DNA from: Aquisalinus luteolus
GTDB taxonomy: Bacteria > Pseudomonadota > Alphaproteobacteria > Caulobacterales > Parvularculaceae
Reading direction: 5' to 3'
DNA: 64,000 bases
Assembly: GCF_009712425.2 (NCBI RefSeq)
Contig: NZ_VCJR02000003.1
Coordinates: forward strand, 248,001 to 312,000
Below, piece after piece: positions 27,638-35,613 of the stretch. A program made the translations under genes and the position numbers. The first letter of the stretch is position 1; each line of letters opens with the position of its first letter. Under the pieces are notes generated by a model that was given only the letters and a program-made list of their open reading frames with translations, made no database searches and had not been told where the DNA came from.

Positions 27638-28523
27638 CAGTGATTCCATCCTCCGCCTTGCCATCCAGAAAAAGGGCCGCCTTGCCGATGGCTCCTTTGA
27701 ACTGCTGAAACGCTGTGGCCTGACGATCAGCCATGGCAAGGACAAGCTCTATGCACGGGTCGAGGAAATGCCCATCGACGTGCTGCTGGTGCGCGATGAC
27801 GATATCCCGGCCTTCGTTGCTGACGGGGCGAGCGATATCGGCATTATCGGCCAGAACGTCTATGACGAGCAGCGCCTGACCGGCGACGCTGACCTGCCCG
27901 AAGAACCCGAAATGCGTCTTGGCTTTTCAGGCTGCCGCCTTTGTATCGCCGTGCCGAAAGGCGAAGGCTATGACGGCGCAAACTGGCTGGAGGGCAAGCG
28001 CATCGCAACGTCCTATCCCGGCATCACGCAAGCCTGGCTGAAAGATCAGGGTATCAATGCCCGTACGGTCGTCATGAACGGGGCAGTTGAAATCGCGCCG
28101 CGCATGAATATCGGCGAAGCGATCTGCGATATCGTGTCCACCGGTGCAACGCTGGACGCTAACGGTTTGATGCCGGTAGAGACGATTTATCGCTCCGAAG
28201 CGATCCTGATCAAATCACCGCACAGACTGAGTGACGCCAAACAGGCTGTGTTCGATTCGCTGCTCAAGCGCATTCGCGGTGTACAAGACTCCCGCGAGGC
28301 CAAGTACATCATGATGAACGCGCCGCGTTCGGCTATCGATGAAATTACGGCCATGCTGCCTGGCTCCGATGCGCCGACGATTCTCAATCTCGCTGGCGAT
28401 GACAGCAAGGTCGCGATCCATGCCGTATGCCGGGAGAGTGTTTTCTGGGAGACGCTGGAGAATCTCAAGCGGCTCGGTGCCAGCGCGATTCTCGTCCTGA
28501 ATATCGAGAAGATGATGGCTTGA
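27630..28523 (+). CDS. hisG: ATP phosphoribosyltransferase, long form, 297 aa
   Basis: First step of histidine synthesis: ATP and PRPP to phosphoribosyl-ATP. It shows LRLAIQKKGRLADGSFELLK at the start, ASDIGIIGQNVYDE, the PRPP loop DIVSTGATLDANGL, and a C-terminal regulatory domain (HAVCRESVFWETLENLKRLG), so it is the long, histidine-inhibited type that does not need HisZ. Coupled to the upstream regulator by overlap. Confidence 0.93.
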   Translation: MSSSDSILRLAIQKKGRLADGSFELLKRCGLTISHGKDKLYARVEEMPIDVLLVRDDDIPAFVADGASDIGIIGQNVYDEQRLTGDADLPEEPEMRLGFSGCRLCIAVPKGEGYDGANWLEGKRIATSYPGITQAWLKDQGINARTVVMNGAVEIAPRMNIGEAICDIVSTGATLDANGLMPVETIYRSEAILIKSPHRLSDAKQAVFDSLLKRIRGVQDSREAKYIMMNAPRSAIDEITAMLPGSDAPTILNLAGDDSKVAIHAVCRESVFWETLENLKRLGASAILVLNIEKMMA

Positions 28524-28616
28524 ATTCCCGTATTTGGGGTATGATTTAAAGCGCTTGCTAGTAGCATCTTCCATATTCCCATAGGCTGGGAACGAAGTGT
28601 TTCGGAGGACGTTGCC

Positions 28617-28847
28617 ATGGTAATGACAAGCGAACCACACAGTATCAAGAAAACACAGGTTCTATTGACGCAGGAGGAGATCGACCTGATCGACCTCTGG
28701 CGAATGGAAAACAGGTTTACCTCGCGCGCCGCTGCGATCCGGGCGCTGATAGGGCGGGGTGCCCGCGATTATTTTTCCGAAGACGAAGACAGTCGGGGCA
28801 GTACCCTTCCGCAGGGCGAAACGACGAAGTCGGCTTCCGGATTCTGA
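28617..28847 (+). CDS. Small ribbon-helix-helix-like protein, 76 aa
   Basis: Residues 13-45 (QVLLTQEEIDLIDLWRMENR followed by FTSRAAAIRALIGRGA) fit a strand followed by two helices as in CopG/Arc-type DNA-binding proteins. It has a GGAGG-like ribosome site. No antitoxin partner gene is adjacent. The last chromosomal gene before the prophage; function not known. Confidence 0.65.
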   Translation: MVMTSEPHSIKKTQVLLTQEEIDLIDLWRMENRFTSRAAAIRALIGRGARDYFSEDEDSRGSTLPQGETTKSASGF

Positions 28848-28927
28848 GATCTCATCAAGGTCTTCGCACTATCAGGAGCGCCGAAATCCTCCCGCATATT
28901 TCCCTTCAAGATGCCGTCAGTTTTCGG

Positions 28928-28956
28928 TTGACCGGGGCAACGCAAAATCCTACTAA
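28928..28956 (+). promoter_or_regulatory. Promoter of the split tRNA-Thr gene
   Basis: -35 TTGACC (28928-28933) and -10 TACTAA (28951-28956) with a 17-base spacer, 21 bases before the first base of the tRNA. It is intact although the gene behind it is cut. Confidence 0.7.
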
Positions 28957-28977
28957 ACGCGCTCTTTCGGAGCGATT

Positions 28978-29020
28978 GCCGCGGTAGCTCAGTGGTAGAG
29001 CGCACCCTTGGTAAGGGTGA
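28978..29020 (+). tRNA. 5' half of tRNA-Thr (anticodon GGT), cut at the prophage junction
   Basis: GCCGCGG acceptor strand, D arm GCTCAGTGGTAGAGC and a full anticodon arm CACCC-TTGGTAA-GGGTG are present. Directly after this (29021 on) the variable loop, T arm and acceptor 3' strand are missing; unrelated sequence and then the 3' end of the integrase gene follow within 15 bases. This is the left attachment junction. The missing half should lie at the right end of the prophage, outside the window. Confidence 0.88.
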
Positions 29021-29034
29021 ATGTAATTCACTTA

Positions 29035-30084
29035 TCATACTGAAATTCCTCTCATTTTCCCAGTTTTTTCTCCGCCTGTGACAGATTTCTGCATGGTCCA
29101 CCCGAATTTCAGCAGCTCGTCACGCAGCGCCTCGGGGGCTTGGTGACAGTACCGCTCAACCATATCCAGACTGGACCAGTGGCCATCGTGCTTCAGGCGC
29201 ATAGGATCGCGGAACATTGCGTAGTGCCACGTTGCCCATGTGTGTCGCAGGTCGTGCGAGGTGAAGCGCTCTATGCCCGCTCGGTCAGCCATGCGGTGCC
29301 AGAGTGTGCGCAGGACGCCGCCCCCGCCTTCTCGGACGTTATAAGGTTTGCCGTACCGGTTGAGCAGTAAACGGCCCTCTCGGTGTTCCAGTGTTGACAG
29401 GCTGGCGACGACGCGCGGCTGCAAGACAAACCGGCGGATGATATCCTGCTTGTCGATCTCGAATATCGCCTCGCCGTGCTCAAGGTAGACGTTCTGCCAG
29501 TCGATCATGAGGCCGTCCGCTTCTCGTGGGCCGGTCCCGACATAGAAGTTCAGCATAGCCCGCGCGTGGCCGTCCTGCGTCGCCTGAAGGCACTCCTCGA
29601 CCTCTTGGGGCGAAAGCCAGCGATAGGCCTCCTTGCGCTTGTTGTGGCCCTTGGGGCGGCGAAAGCGAGGGGCGGCGCACCAGCCATTATGAGAGACGTG
29701 TTGTAGCACCGCAGAGACGGGCGTGTAGAGCTGGCGATTGACCGTCGAGGCCGTACAGGCCGGGTAAAGCTCGCGAGCAAGGTCATCGAGCACATCCTGA
29801 TCCACATCCCGGCATATCATGCGGCCGATTTTCTCGTTGATCGGTGCCAGGTATCGCGGCGAGCCGCCCTGATCCAGATAGTTCACGATTGCCTCCGCGA
29901 ATGTTCTTGTCGCCTTCTCTCCAAGGGCGTGACGTTCTTCGAGCTCCCTTTCGATCCGTCGGGCGTATTCCTTGGCGAGCGTTTTGCTAGTCGTTTCCGC
30001 GCTTCGTCGAACGCGTCTGCCCCCAACACTACCGACGACCTGCCAGTATTTTGTCCCCGGTCTTTTTGTGATTTTGAGGGGCAT
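29035..30084 (-). CDS. int: Tyrosine-type site-specific integrase, 349 aa
   Basis: Catalyses integration into tRNA-Thr. An N-terminal arm-binding domain (SVGGRRVRRSAETTSKTLAK) and core-binding domain precede the catalytic domain with Arg in GTGPREADGL, His-x-x-Arg in SHDLRHTWATWH, HWSSLDMVE and the nucleophile Tyr in ERYCHQAPE. The gene stops 15 bases from the tRNA remnant, the usual position for a phage integrase. It is last in the leftward cascade and its 5' part is overlapped by the candidate excisionase gene. Confidence 0.93.
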   Translation of the reverse strand: MPLKITKRPGTKYWQVVGSVGGRRVRRSAETTSKTLAKEYARRIERELEERHALGEKATRTFAEAIVNYLDQGGSPRYLAPINEKIGRMICRDVDQDVLDDLARELYPACTASTVNRQLYTPVSAVLQHVSHNGWCAAPRFRRPKGHNKRKEAYRWLSPQEVEECLQATQDGHARAMLNFYVGTGPREADGLMIDWQNVYLEHGEAIFEIDKQDIIRRFVLQPRVVASLSTLEHREGRLLLNRYGKPYNVREGGGGVLRTLWHRMADRAGIERFTSHDLRHTWATWHYAMFRDPMRLKHDGHWSSLDMVERYCHQAPEALRDELLKFGWTMQKSVTGGEKTGKMRGISV

Positions 30085-30278
30085 TGGAAGTACTCTCTCT
30101 TGATTTGCTCCAGATCCATCTTAGTGAAGTGCCACCGGCCTGTGGCCGTCAAGCTTCCGATTTCCCGACCCTGCAGAAATTCTCGCAGCGTGGTGTGCGA
30201 TATCTCGAACGGCAGCGCCTCGGCTGCAGCTCGGAGACCGCGCACATACGCTCTATCCTGCCGGGCGGGGTGGGTCAC
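29883..30278 (-). CDS. Candidate excisionase / small DNA-binding protein, 131 aa, overlapping int
   Basis: Residues 20-60 (LPFEISHTTLREFLQGREIG, then TATGRWHFTKMDLEQI) look like a MerR/excisionase-type winged helix. It starts with GTG that overlaps the upstream stop (GTGA), like its neighbours, but its last 200 bases run inside int in another frame. The position before int fits an Xis. The large overlap is odd, and the C-terminal basic tail may be a by-product of the int frame. Confidence 0.5.
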   Translation of the reverse strand: MTHPARQDRAYVRGLRAAAEALPFEISHTTLREFLQGREIGSLTATGRWHFTKMDLEQIKREYFQCPSKSQKDRGQNTGRSSVVLGADAFDEARKRLAKRSPRNTPDGSKGSSKNVTPLERRRQEHSRRQS

Positions 30279-30460
30279 TTGGCGGGGTCCTTTTGGCCTT
30301 CACCGGATTGCACCTTTAGCCAAAAAGGCTCGCCCCAGCCGTCCTCCATTAACTGGCAAAGCTCGCCATCAATGAACATAAGCTCAAGGCGCGGGACCAT
30401 CGCACAGTTGGGAATTGTCGAGTGCACGACAATTCCGTTGTATTTTCTGTCAGAAGCCAT
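30275..30460 (-). CDS. Small phage protein, 61 aa
   Basis: No family recognised. Acidic/hydrophobic protein (NGIVVHSTIPNCAMVPRLEL) with a GGGAGAG ribosome site; it starts 2 bases beyond the stop of the upstream membrane protein and overlaps the downstream start by 4. Confidence 0.65.
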   Translation of the reverse strand: MASDRKYNGIVVHSTIPNCAMVPRLELMFIDGELCQLMEDGWGEPFWLKVQSGEGQKDPAK

Positions 30461-30461
30461 C

Positions 30462-30614
30462 CTACTCTCCCTTCTCTATGGTGTCGATTTCCGGAAACTC
30501 TTCATCAAGACGTTTTCTTGCCCATCGGATGCCAGCGGCGCGGCCAGCTGGTAGGCCAAGATAAAAACCAAAAACAAGGCCGATGATCACCCCCAAGAGC
30601 ATATCGTCACTCAT
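30462..30614 (-). CDS. Small membrane protein, 50 aa
   Basis: A short frame reading MSDDMLLGVIIGLVFGFYLG and then LPAGRAAGIRWARKRLDEEF to an acidic end. One transmembrane helix (residues 5-22) followed by positive charges predicts the C-terminus in the cytoplasm. It overlaps the upstream gene by 8 bases and leads straight into the next, so it belongs to the translated cascade. Function unknown. Confidence 0.65.
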   Translation of the reverse strand: MSDDMLLGVIIGLVFGFYLGLPAGRAAGIRWARKRLDEEFPEIDTIEKGE

Positions 30615-30813
30615 GATCAGTATCCTTCTCTATGGTGTTGGTACGGGCGGCGAGCGGTGGCAGCGGACATAGCCCGCCGAAATAATTGTCTGCGTGATTG
30701 TACTCCAAACGCTCGCCAGTTTTGGTGCACTCGTAAACTCCACCGGAGTAATAGTCCCGGTGCGGACAGGACCGGCATCCGTTTGTAGTGCCTGTTATCC
30801 TGAATTCACTCAT
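30607..30813 (-). CDS. Small Cys-rich phage protein, 68 aa
   Basis: Four to five cysteines (NGCRSCPHRDYYSGGVYECT and a later GGLCPLPP) suggest a small zinc-binding fold. I start at ATG30813 behind GGGAGG rather than the in-frame codon at 30849. No family recognised. Confidence 0.65.
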   Translation of the reverse strand: MSEFRITGTTNGCRSCPHRDYYSGGVYECTKTGERLEYNHADNYFGGLCPLPPLAARTNTIEKDTDHE

Positions 30814-30931
30814 CCCCGCCTCCCTGTTCCATTGCACGAAGGGCGACAAGGGCTTTCAGTGCAAAGATAATATTCTCCGTGGTTCGGCGCTCGCGCTCCA
30901 GGTCCTCTATAAGGGATTGTAGCTCGGTCAT
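30806..30931 (-). CDS. Small coiled-coil protein, 41 aa
   Basis: MTELQSLIEDLERERRTTEN followed by IIFALKALVALRAMEQGGG: one long helix with heptad spacing. It overlaps its neighbours at both ends (8 and 4 bases). Function unknown. Confidence 0.6.
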   Translation of the reverse strand: MTELQSLIEDLERERRTTENIIFALKALVALRAMEQGGGDE

Positions 30932-31362
30932 TTCTCTTGTCCCTTCAGGGAGGCGAGGGCGTCCAGATAAGCCTGACAAACCCAATACTCCGGACCATCG
31001 ACAGGGCTCAGTGTTTGCCCTCTCGCGCCTGCATGGCTTTTACGCATGGCGTTGTACCCGTCATGGACTGCATTTTCCCAGATATCTGAGCACGGATCGA
31101 TTTTCATGCCATCCACCTCTACCAGCCCTTCTTCCATACGGGAGAGGTAGTGGGACTGGGCTGCGGCGCGGGCGGACTCTTCACTAGGCAGACGGTTTTG
31201 CAGGCAATGGGAGTCGGTCGCCGTCACCATGTACAGCACCCACCCGTCGCTAACAAATTGCTCAATATGATAAGAGTAGCCCGCTGCCGCTGCGACTATG
31301 CCCAGCCAAGGCGACGGGGCGGTCTTCCACTCCAGTTCCTTCACTGTATACACCTTAGTCAT
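30928..31362 (-). CDS. Phage protein of unknown function, 144 aa
   Basis: GGAGA site before ATG31362. N-terminal segment VKELEWKTAPSPWLGIVAAA, then YSYHIEQ and a helical C-terminus. The opening EL.W....P.P.....A....Y.I resembles small proteins common in alphaproteobacterial prophage early regions; no activity known. Confidence 0.7.
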   Translation of the reverse strand: MTKVYTVKELEWKTAPSPWLGIVAAAAGYSYHIEQFVSDGWVLYMVTATDSHCLQNRLPSEESARAAAQSHYLSRMEEGLVEVDGMKIDPCSDIWENAVHDGYNAMRKSHAGARGQTLSPVDGPEYWVCQAYLDALASLKGQEK

Positions 31363-31588
31363 TGGTGTCTCCTTTGCGGGTGTTCCGGGCGCGGAGCATG
31401 GCGGCGGCTATTGTGTAGGCGAGCCCAGCAAGCTCATCGGCCAGCTCGTCGCATGGCGCGTTATCGGGCATTTCAGAAAGGGTTGCGTGCATGGCATGCC
31501 CGGCGAACCAGTCACGCAGAGACATGCCAGGCATTTGCCTTTCGAGATTGGCAGGGAACGCCATAGGGTTATCCATCTTCTCAGTCAT
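31355..31588 (-). CDS. Phage protein with GMSLRDWFAGHA motif, 77 aa
   Basis: The motif GMSLRDWFAGHAMHATL followed by a helical ADELAGLAYTIAAAMLRAR is seen in many small phage early proteins of unknown function. Overlaps both neighbours by 8 bases. Confidence 0.7.
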   Translation of the reverse strand: MTEKMDNPMAFPANLERQMPGMSLRDWFAGHAMHATLSEMPDNAPCDELADELAGLAYTIAAAMLRARNTRKGDTND

Positions 31589-31904
31589 TCTTTACCTCGG
31601 GGTGGTTGGGGAGGGAAATCGTCATAAAAAGCGTTGCATCGGGATGCGTGACAGGCTTTCCGTATTCGTCGGAATCATCTTCATCCCACCACCAATAACC
31701 AGCGACGCCATTGCGAGGCTCTTGCCACCCAGCAACGATGCAGCGGTGGTGGGGCGCGATATCCTCTATCGGCTGCCACCCATCCTCTTTCTTCAGGCGT
31801 GACAGGGCGGCGTCGAGACCAGACGAACTGCCATCATAACCAAGTTGAATAAGGTGCTGGCGGGCGGCCTCCATAGCCTTAATAGCCTGTTGAATGGGGG
31901 TCAT
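31581..31904 (-). CDS. DUF551-like phage protein, 107 aa
   Basis: A helical N-terminus (TPIQQAIKAMEAARQHLIQ), then GWQPIEDIAPHHRCIVAGW and YWWWDEDD, with THPDATLFMTISLP near the end: the layout of DUF551, in which a Trp-Gln-Pro-Ile segment starts a small beta domain. I take ATG31904 behind GGAGAAG; the extra seven upstream codons lack a ribosome site. Confidence 0.65.
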   Translation of the reverse strand: MTPIQQAIKAMEAARQHLIQLGYDGSSSGLDAALSRLKKEDGWQPIEDIAPHHRCIVAGWQEPRNGVAGYWWWDEDDSDEYGKPVTHPDATLFMTISLPNHPEVKND

Positions 31905-32080
31905 ACGGCTTCTCCATAGGCCCATGCGCGGAACTGTTCATCCCATTCGCCGGGAGGCATATCCATCGGGTATTGACCCGGGTTCTTTTTGTTTTCCTCC
32001 TGCCACATGAGAGCAAACCTTGCGAGGCTGGTCTGTTCTTCCGCAACCCACATGGAAAGGTTCATTTGTTTCTCACTCAT
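31901..32080 (-). CDS. Small phage protein, 59 aa
   Basis: Reads MSEKQMNLSMWVAEEQTSLA, RFALMWQEENKKNPGQYPMD, MPPGEWDEQFRAWAYGEAV. It overlaps the next start by 4 bases (ATGA) and its own start overlaps the HNH gene end, so it fits the cascade. No family recognised. Confidence 0.6.
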   Translation of the reverse strand: MSEKQMNLSMWVAEEQTSLARFALMWQEENKKNPGQYPMDMPPGEWDEQFRAWAYGEAV

Positions 32081-32508
32081 CTCGTCCTCATCTTTCTGCT
32101 TGGCAGTTTACGCTTTTGTCCGTGCGGGGTGGGGAAGGGGCGGGAGGGTAGTTTCTTCCCCCGCCGTTTCCGTGATCGCTCGCCCGCGTGTGTCTTCTGG
32201 CGGCGCTTGCATTTGGCTATATTTGTTGCATCCGTCCGTGTCTTGACTATACTACAAACCGACCTGTAAAGCGAACGATTATCGAGGTTATTCGACCCGC
32301 CAAGCTCCAAAGGTATTCCGTGTTCGTCTGTTATTGCACGAGGTGTGAAGAAGTCCAGATACTCGCCACACTCACCACACCCGCACGGCACTTTGTGCGG
32401 ATCAACGCCAGCCTGTTCGAGAGCCAAGACGGCGAACTGACAGCGGTTAAGCGTCTGCCGTTTCTCCGTCTCCACTCCCTCTCGCATATAGGCTGGGCGG
32501 TGGGGCAT
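32077..32508 (-). CDS. HNH-like endonuclease domain protein, 143 aa
   Basis: A CGCGECGE cysteine pair and the segment TPRAITDEHGIPLELGGSNN plus LDNRSLYRSVCSIVKTRTD show an HNH fold (DEHxIPL, GG, N, K). The C-terminal third is very basic (KKLPSRPFPTPHGQKRKLPS). I start at ATG32508 (GGAGG site, TAATG overlap with the upstream stop). Its place in the early recombination arm, away from terminase, argues against a packaging HNH. Confidence 0.7.
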   Translation of the reverse strand: MPHRPAYMREGVETEKRQTLNRCQFAVLALEQAGVDPHKVPCGCGECGEYLDFFTPRAITDEHGIPLELGGSNNLDNRSLYRSVCSIVKTRTDATNIAKCKRRQKTHAGERSRKRRGKKLPSRPFPTPHGQKRKLPSRKMRTR

Positions 32509-33107
32509 TAGTCCTCCAGAGACCTGTAAAGGGCGTCTACCCACTCTTGGCGACTGGCAGCTCGGTCGCGCTCTTTCTCAGCCTCGCGAAGGTGGTAATC
32601 GACATCTCTGCGTGCGGCAGCTAAACTACGCTCCAGCCATTCCGGACCAGAAAGCCGAGCAGGCTCGTCATAGTACGGGGTGCAGTCGAACTTGAGCGAC
32701 TCGCGGAGCTGAGACGCCATAAACGCTTTAAGCTCTTCATGGTCAGGGCTAGGCGGGACCCACGCCAGCACATTGCTCAACATGCTCTCGTAGCGCTGCC
32801 TGTGCGCCGTAACATCTGCAAGGTGTTCTTGATACCGAGCGCAGGCGCTCTCATACTCAGCCAAGGCCTTGGCCTCCGCTTCATCTGGAGAGATGCCTGA
32901 TATTTGCTTCAACTCGGCTTTGGCCTCGGCGAGGGCATTTACGTGATAAGACTGGCCTCCATCATTGGGCAGAGTCTCCGGAACGGGTCCGGGTTCAGAG
33001 TCTCTGAGCTGAATTGCAGCCCCAAAAGCACGGGCGCACTGCAAGGCAAAATCGCGAAACTCTGTGATCTCCCCCGATTGTACGTCTGCTGTATATCCAG
33101 TTGGCAT
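32508..33107 (-). CDS. Phage early protein, 199 aa
   Basis: Starts MPTGYTADVQSGEITEFRDF, a sequence type common in phage genomes. The middle is helical with a coiled coil (AEAKALAEYESACARYQEHL) and a charged helical end. No known activity; often found beside recombination genes. Confidence 0.75.
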   Translation of the reverse strand: MPTGYTADVQSGEITEFRDFALQCARAFGAAIQLRDSEPGPVPETLPNDGGQSYHVNALAEAKAELKQISGISPDEAEAKALAEYESACARYQEHLADVTAHRQRYESMLSNVLAWVPPSPDHEELKAFMASQLRESLKFDCTPYYDEPARLSGPEWLERSLAAARRDVDYHLREAEKERDRAASRQEWVDALYRSLED

Positions 33108-33147
33108 ATCTATCTCCTATGCAGCCTTACTGCTTTTGGGGTTGTCA

Positions 33148-33468
33148 CTATCGGACGCGCTCAGCGGCCCGTTTGTTTGCATTCTGTGTACGCCACACCT
33201 CAATCACCATGTCGGCCCATTTGCCCTTTGCCTTGTGGTAGGCAACGCGGCGGCGAGCGTCCGGCAACTGCTTTTCGGTAATGTCCCGATACTCAGGCTG
33301 TCGCATCGCCCACGCTTCTTTTGCCGTCATGGATTTCTCGTCGCAGTCGTCCATCAGGACGGCCTTGAAGTTCTTGGCTAGCTGCTCCAGCCGAGCTTCC
33401 TCATGAATAGCCTGAGCGTATTCCTCAGGGCACTCAGCCAGGTATTTGACGGCCTCTGAAACGCTCAT
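33148..33468 (-). CDS. Phage early protein, 106 aa
   Basis: Mostly helical (EAVKYLAECPEEYAQAIHEE, AYHKAKGKWADMVIEVWRTQ) and Ala/Glu/Lys rich. It overlaps the exonuclease end by 4 bases, so it may be a partner in the recombination module, by position only. Confidence 0.7.
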   Translation of the reverse strand: MSVSEAVKYLAECPEEYAQAIHEEARLEQLAKNFKAVLMDDCDEKSMTAKEAWAMRQPEYRDITEKQLPDARRRVAYHKAKGKWADMVIEVWRTQNANKRAAERVR

Positions 33469-34088
33469 GCCGCCTCGCTCGATTGCATGGCAGCAATCAT
33501 CTCATCAATGGCGGCATCGGCGATGGCGATAGCCTCTACCAAATCGGCCTGCATCTTATCGTCACGCTCAATCCGCTTGATGGCGAGTTGCAGGTGAGCC
33601 GGGAAGCGATTGTCATAGCTTACCAGATCCACCCATTGCCGGTCAGGGAAGCAAAGCAATTGGTGTTGCACCTGCCACTTGTATTCCTCGGCGTGAGCAT
33701 CCTCCCTCAGCGCCTCAAAGTGTTTTGTTGGGCTGTAGGGGCATTTGATCTCAACAAGCCCCAGATCGCCCACAAGGCCGTCAGGGGAGCACGAGACATT
33801 TGCAAGATCAGGGTGAGCCTGAAACGCCAGCTCTTCAACAGAAACTCCCATATCGAAGCTATACGCCTCGCGGGCTTCACTCTCTGTCTCATTGCCGTGC
33901 CTCATCGCAGCGCTTTCGAAAGTCGGTGCGCATTTTCCCGTAAGGCGCTCGACGGCAAGCGTCGTCAGCAGGTCATGATATGCTTTTGGCAAGCTACCGT
34001 TCTTGTTTCGGTTCATCAGGTCGCCAGCACGGGACGCGGTAAACTTCCCGGCCCGCGCGGAAAACCATTCCTCAGTTCTCTGTTCCAT
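33465..34088 (-). CDS. Lambda-type/YqaJ exonuclease, 207 aa
   Basis: 5'-3' exonuclease for homologous recombination of phage DNA. YqaJ features: EWFSARAGKFTASRAGDL at the start, AMRHGNETESEAREAYS, and the PD-(D/E)xK core SCSPDGLVGDLGLVEIKCPY with Asp, Glu and Lys in order. It overlaps the ERF gene end by 17 bases; exonuclease plus annealing protein forms a Red-like pair. Confidence 0.9.
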   Translation of the reverse strand: MEQRTEEWFSARAGKFTASRAGDLMNRNKNGSLPKAYHDLLTTLAVERLTGKCAPTFESAAMRHGNETESEAREAYSFDMGVSVEELAFQAHPDLANVSCSPDGLVGDLGLVEIKCPYSPTKHFEALREDAHAEEYKWQVQHQLLCFPDRQWVDLVSYDNRFPAHLQLAIKRIERDDKMQADLVEAIAIADAAIDEMIAAMQSSEAA

Positions 34089-34833
34089 CAGTGCTCTCCA
34101 TTTCTCGCTTGCGTTCGTTCCATGCCTTCTTGATTTGCATCAGCGGGCCATTGGGAATGCCTTGCCACTCGTCTTTCAGGCGGTCGCCAATTGCATCCAG
34201 TGCGGCGCGGTCCTTGGCCGTCTCAATATCAACAAACCATCCCGTCGCGTCGTACTGCTTCTGTTGCTGCTGTGGTGCATGGCCGTCCGTGTCAGGCGCG
34301 GCAGCAAGACCAAGGGCTGCTTTGAGTGTGTAGCGCTGCAGATAGGTCACCGTTGACCCCATGGCCTGAATATTGTTCTTGTTGCCGCTGTTGTCTGGCT
34401 GGCCGGGGAGCGTAGTCTCCTCGCTGTAGCCGTCGCGGTGAGCAACAATGCAGGTGACGTTGATGTTTCCACTGCTAACATCCGTGCGCCAACGGTATGA
34501 CAGGCCATGCTCGGCTAGGATTGGGTCAACTTGCTCCGCAATAAGAGCGATGTCCTCATATTTGTAGTGCGTCCGGCCCTTGGCTGTGGTAAAATCAACC
34601 TCGCGGCCCTTCATGATCGGCTTGATCTCCGAACGGGCTGCAGCCATCGCGGCATCAAAGGATTTGCGGGCTTGGCCTTTTTCCCAACGCTCCTGTAGCT
34701 CCATGAGCTTTTCGAGCTGCTCCATGCCCGCGCCATTCTCCATCGCACGGCTGATCAATTCCATCGGCGTGACTACAGCGGGGGAATTGTCCCGGCGCGG
34801 GATGTCGATCACTTGGTTCTTCTGTTCACTCAC
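34072..34833 (-). CDS. erf: ERF-family single-strand annealing protein, 253 aa
   Basis: Anneals complementary strands made by the exonuclease. Typical ERF segments are QARKSFDAAMAAARSEIKPI, THYKYEDIALIAEQVDPILA, GLSYRW and AMGSTVTYLQRYTLKAALGL. I start at GTG34833 (SEQKNQVIDIP) behind GGAGAGAGA; an upstream ATG at 34878 would add residues that overlap the small gene before it. Confidence 0.9.
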   Translation of the reverse strand: MSEQKNQVIDIPRRDNSPAVVTPMELISRAMENGAGMEQLEKLMELQERWEKGQARKSFDAAMAAARSEIKPIMKGREVDFTTAKGRTHYKYEDIALIAEQVDPILAEHGLSYRWRTDVSSGNINVTCIVAHRDGYSEETTLPGQPDNSGNKNNIQAMGSTVTYLQRYTLKAALGLAAAPDTDGHAPQQQQKQYDATGWFVDIETAKDRAALDAIGDRLKDEWQGIPNGPLMQIKKAWNERKREMESTDGTEN

Positions 34834-34924
34834 TATCTCTCTCCATCTCTCTAAACCATTCCTGCCAGGTATCTTCATCTACTGGGACAGGGGGAAGTGG
34901 GGGTAAGGCTGGGGCAGGGGTCAC
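34826..34924 (-). CDS. Possible 32-aa peptide between early genes
   Basis: GTG start behind AGGAGAGA, reading a Pro-rich TPAPALPPLPPVPVDED and WQEWFREMERDSE, stopping 8 bases inside the ERF gene. Only spacing and coupling support it. Confidence 0.35.
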   Translation of the reverse strand: MTPAPALPPLPPVPVDEDTWQEWFREMERDSE

Positions 34925-34933
34925 GTCTCTCTC

Positions 34934-35305
34934 CTATGCAGCGGGTGGGGTGTGTTTGGCCTTCATCTCGTCAAAGTCGGCAGACGGATTGAACCAGTCA
35001 TCTTTCAGGATGTGGCCTATGGCGTTGACGGCACTAAGACCTGCCTTTACACGTATTGTCTTGCCGGGAAGCTCATCCCACTTGGCGACGCCTGCAATTT
35101 CCATTACGCGCCAGATGAAATGACCGGTGTAGTCAGGACCAATCGGGTCGTGATGCTTAAAGCTTTTGGGGAGGTATAAAGAGTACCCGCCAAACGCCTG
35201 CCCGGCACCGCCGTAATCAAGGTGTAGCCATGCCGTGAGCAGCCCATGGTCATCATTGGTGATCGTCGCTCCGGTGATTAGGGCGTTCTTAATTTCAATA
35301 TCCAT
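34934..35305 (-). CDS. Phage early protein, 123 aa
   Basis: Starts MDIEIKNALITGATITNDDH and contains LLTAWLHLDYGGAGQAFGGY, a sequence type found in many phage early operons near recombination genes. GGAGG ribosome site before ATG35305. Function unknown. Confidence 0.75.
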   Translation of the reverse strand: MDIEIKNALITGATITNDDHGLLTAWLHLDYGGAGQAFGGYSLYLPKSFKHHDPIGPDYTGHFIWRVMEIAGVAKWDELPGKTIRVKAGLSAVNAIGHILKDDWFNPSADFDEMKAKHTPPAA

Positions 35306-35613
35306 CACGCAGCCTCCGGCCCATTACCATTGATGGCGTAATGGTCTTCTGCTTCTGCCTTGGCGCGGTCACCGAAAATGGATACGACCTCTCCGCTTTT
35401 GATGAAGAACGGTGCGGCAAAGGCGGCGTTCTCAGCCTCGCTATCCAGACGGCGCTTTTCATCAAGAACCTGGAACAGCGTTGCTCTTGTCTGCGCACGC
35501 ATGTCTTTTGTGTCGATCCGTTCCAGTGCTTCGCTTTTCAGGAGAGTCAGGACTTCATCAAGCTTGCTCTCGATAGAGGCTAGGGCTGTGCGGTCTTGAT
35601 AATGGCGGGTCAT
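35305..35613 (-). CDS. Phage early protein, 102 aa
   Basis: Helical N-terminal half (IESKLDEVLTLLKSEALERI) and a C-terminal FFIKSGEVVSIFGDRAKAEA. It overlaps its neighbours by 1 and 4 bases. No family recognised. Confidence 0.65.
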   Translation of the reverse strand: MTRHYQDRTALASIESKLDEVLTLLKSEALERIDTKDMRAQTRATLFQVLDEKRRLDSEAENAAFAAPFFIKSGEVVSIFGDRAKAEAEDHYAINGNGPEAA

